Of a stretch of 64,000 nt of DNA, positions 63,301 to 64,000 are shown one piece after another. This DNA comes from Dyadobacter bucti. Lineage in GTDB: Bacteria; Bacteroidota; Bacteroidia; Cytophagales; Spirosomataceae. Numbering within the stretch: position 1 is the first letter of the stretch; each line of letters opens with the position of its first letter. The stretch covers positions 248,001 through 312,000 of the forward strand of contig NZ_SWFP01000010.1 in assembly GCF_005869225.1 (NCBI RefSeq). Reading direction: 5' to 3'. The position numbers and the translations under genes are program-made. The notes under the pieces are model-generated. The model had not been told where the DNA came from, made no database searches, and saw only the letters and a program-made list of their open reading frames with translations.

Positions 63301-63507
63301 AATCTGCCAAAAGCATTGTATGAAAAGATCGGCTTTGTGAAAGGCGCAAGTGTATCTCTGGTGGGAAGAAACCTTCAGATCCTGATGAAACATACGCCCG
63401 GCCTCGATCCTGAAACGAACATATCCGCAGGAAATGACCAGGGAATAGAGTCGACTGCTTTACCTCCGACGAGGAGCTACGGGTTCAACGTAAATCTGAA
63501 ATTCTAG
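60313..63507 (+). CDS. SusC/RagA-type TonB-dependent transporter
   Basis: 1064 residues. Signal region KRCTILAAIAVLSATAQA (about 19-36), then a spacer and the carboxypeptidase-like extension IKGKVTDEKGDALPGVSILLKGTQQGTSSDASGNFSIDV. LDEVVVTALGIRRETKSLGYSVTKI and plug motifs TIRGNTSISGNNQPLYIINGLPMDNTQF and VLKGATAAALYGSRAKNGAIVITTKSG follow. The barrel ends RSYGFNVNLKF. It belongs to the subgroup that pairs with SusD-like_2 proteins, which matches the next gene. Substrate unknown. Confidence 0.96.
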   Translation: MKEKTLPDNGTHLAIFCKRCTILAAIAVLSATAQAEMPTFPNVPEMKTTNVRLTRSLSKAVENIKGKVTDEKGDALPGVSILLKGTQQGTSSDASGNFSIDVPSSGAVLVFSFVGYTAQEVQVGSRTTLEIKLVTESKALDEVVVTALGIRRETKSLGYSVTKIAGDNFTKTRETNFANSLNGKVAGVNISPAATGPAGSSRVTIRGNTSISGNNQPLYIINGLPMDNTQFGGPKGDNPDFGDNISSINPDDVEDITVLKGATAAALYGSRAKNGAIVITTKSGKGNKGLGVEFNTNNTFEVPFFIWDLQKEYGQGYGGVKPASQQDAANHGQNHWGALYDGSSTIQLDGVQRPYSYVKDQVLEDFYGTGHTSSNSISFSGGNEKGSFRLGITDMRNKGIIPNATMRRDNISLGLNQNISKNLTLSANVDYINERVDNRYVFTGNQGNSAGTILYVNSNMPTSALSPGYDETTFKEKVLGTDLNATNPYYTLNRIKNRTGKDRFISTVNLRYNIFDWLFVQGKVGQDYYSFMTNKIVPEGTGYRPGGQIDQTQQNFWERNYEGMIGLNKSLSKDFDLAVNLGGNLMSQHRYTTTIVGSGIVVPQLHVINNTSTRNTTTATYDKKINSVFATAELSYRNYLYLNLTGRNDWFSTLNPKSNNFFYPSAGVSFVFSQAIEMPEAISFGKLRVAYAAVGGDTDPYLLNLTYGLLPYNYDGRSLGTINQFTVPNSSLRPLSVNEFEAGLDLRLFHNKLSFDIAAYNKLTTNDIAVETISSTTGYSGVSVNVGEIRNRGIEFLATVKPVSTKNFSWDVSLNVAYNKSKVMKISNTSKELILATSTKAFIKHVEGQEYSQIVGRTILRNEEGRDIIDTTGLPIVPASVVSFGSGINKYTAGIINNFSYKAFTLSAQVDGKFGGKIYSETNYSLDHRGMSPHSLIGRASGAVLPGVTEKGEENKVLVSASRVNNRAIIVRRRDALDDYIYDASFIKLRYVSLTYNLPKALYEKIGFVKGASVSLVGRNLQILMKHTPGLDPETNISAGNDQGIESTALPPTRSYGFNVNLKF

Positions 63508-63533
63508 TCATGCAAAGGTTAAATTTAATGGAG

Positions 63534-64000
63534 ATGAAAAAGATATTTTATATATGCTTCGCCAGCGGCCTCTTATTGCTGGCTTCCTGCGACAATGGTT
63601 TTGAAGAACTGAACAAAGATCCTAATGCTGTTACCGCCGACCGGTTTAATCCCGCCTATCTTTTTACAACCGGCCAGTACAACACTGCCAAGGGAGATGA
63701 AAGCAACAGCCTCAATTATGCCGAGCCGTTTGTACAACACATGGCCTCGCTCAGCAACGTAGGGATTTTTGATTTTCAGGGGGATAAATATGTGTATCAC
63801 AAAGGGAACAACGAGCAACTCTGGAAGGCTACATACAATGCCGTTTCAGGCTCCTCCAAACTCATCGAGGATGTGATCACGCTGGCCAAGGACAAACCTC
63901 AGTACCACAACCTGTATCATATGGCGCGGATCTGGAAAACGGTCATTTTCCACCGCTTGACTGATATGTATGGTGATATCCCCTACTTCGAGGCAAACCA
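63534..64000 (+). CDS. SusD-like lipoprotein, N-terminal part (cut by the window end)
   Basis: About 155 codons are visible and the frame is open at the edge. ATG 63534 gives MKKIFYICFASGLLLLASC with lipobox LLASC; in-frame ATGs at 63510 and 63528 are alternatives. The mature start DNGFEELNKDPNAVTADRFNPAYLFTTGQYN and IWKTVIFHRLTDMYGDIPYFEA are characteristic of the SusD-like_2 group. Partner of the SusC 26 bases upstream. Confidence 0.88.
   Translation, partial: MKKIFYICFASGLLLLASCDNGFEELNKDPNAVTADRFNPAYLFTTGQYNTAKGDESNSLNYAEPFVQHMASLSNVGIFDFQGDKYVYHKGNNEQLWKATYNAVSGSSKLIEDVITLAKDKPQYHNLYHMARIWKTVIFHRLTDMYGDIPYFEAN

Noticed and set aside
1..64000. CRISPR arrays, insertion sequences, integrase/attachment sites, prophage genes, rRNA
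   Set aside because: No regularly spaced repeats, transposase or integrase motifs, or rRNA sequence were seen on reading the window.

Overview
The window reads as chromosomal DNA of a free-living, polysaccharide-degrading member of the Bacteroidota, most likely a Cytophagales/Dyadobacter-like organism. This is inferred from three SusC/SusD-type pairs (one cut at each window edge), tandem FtsX permeases, LytTR two-component genes, Tat-exported Gfo/Idh proteins and the scarcity of Shine-Dalgarno sequences. The genus is not proven. Genes are dense and intact; I see no insertion sequence, prophage, CRISPR array, rRNA or canonical tRNA.

Layout: (1) 1-1.8 kb, end of a SusC and a complete SusD. (2) 1.8-4.0 kb, minus strand: an asparagine-synthetase-like protein with no N-terminal Cys, preceded by a 49-codon ORF that carries the exact lasso-peptide leader signature YxxPxLxxxGxxxxxT. 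This looks like a lasso RiPP precursor plus cyclase without the usual RRE and peptidase genes beside it. (3) 4.2-6.6 kb, FtsX/MacB-type permease. (4) 6.8-11.4 kb, an RNA-repair cassette: Ro60/TROVE protein, RtcB ligase and a divergent WYL regulator. Downstream of Ro60 is a structured non-coding RNA that folds as a Y RNA with a circularly permuted tRNA-like module. Two near-identical inverted repeats sit upstream of rtcB and ro60. (5) 11.4-20.8 kb, TlpA-like thioredoxin, LytS/LytTR pair, Crp/Fnr regulator and an RND efflux operon. (6) 20.8-28.6 kb, FkbM methyltransferase, then an AraC-controlled L-fucose locus (fuconate dehydratase, SDR, mutarotase, FucP, GH29 fucosidase) that implies the non-phosphorylating route.

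(7) 28.9-44.4 kb, a full urea module: porin, urtABCDE, a NarX-like sensor kinase with its NarL-like regulator, ureABCEFGD and a nickel-permease-like protein. A palindrome TACNTANGTA occurs upstream of the porin (twice), the kinase gene and ureA (twice), and once in the fucosidase-porin gap; it is a good candidate operator for the response regulator. (8) 44.4-60.0 kb, a LacI-controlled sugar-acid locus: Na+/solute symporter, LacI, Fe-alcohol dehydrogenase, DapA-family lyase, PdxA2-like dehydrogenase, DUF1537 kinase, Gfo/Idh/MocA oxidoreductase, DUF6807 protein, SusC/SusD and a Tat-exported DapA-like protein. LacI-type palindromes lie in the symporter-lacI gap and before the dehydrogenase gene. 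(9) 60.3 kb to the end, another SusC and a truncated SusD-like gene.

The most novel-looking elements are the lasso-type precursor missed by ordinary gene calling, the permuted tRNA-mimic RNA with its associated operators, and the urea-regulon palindrome.
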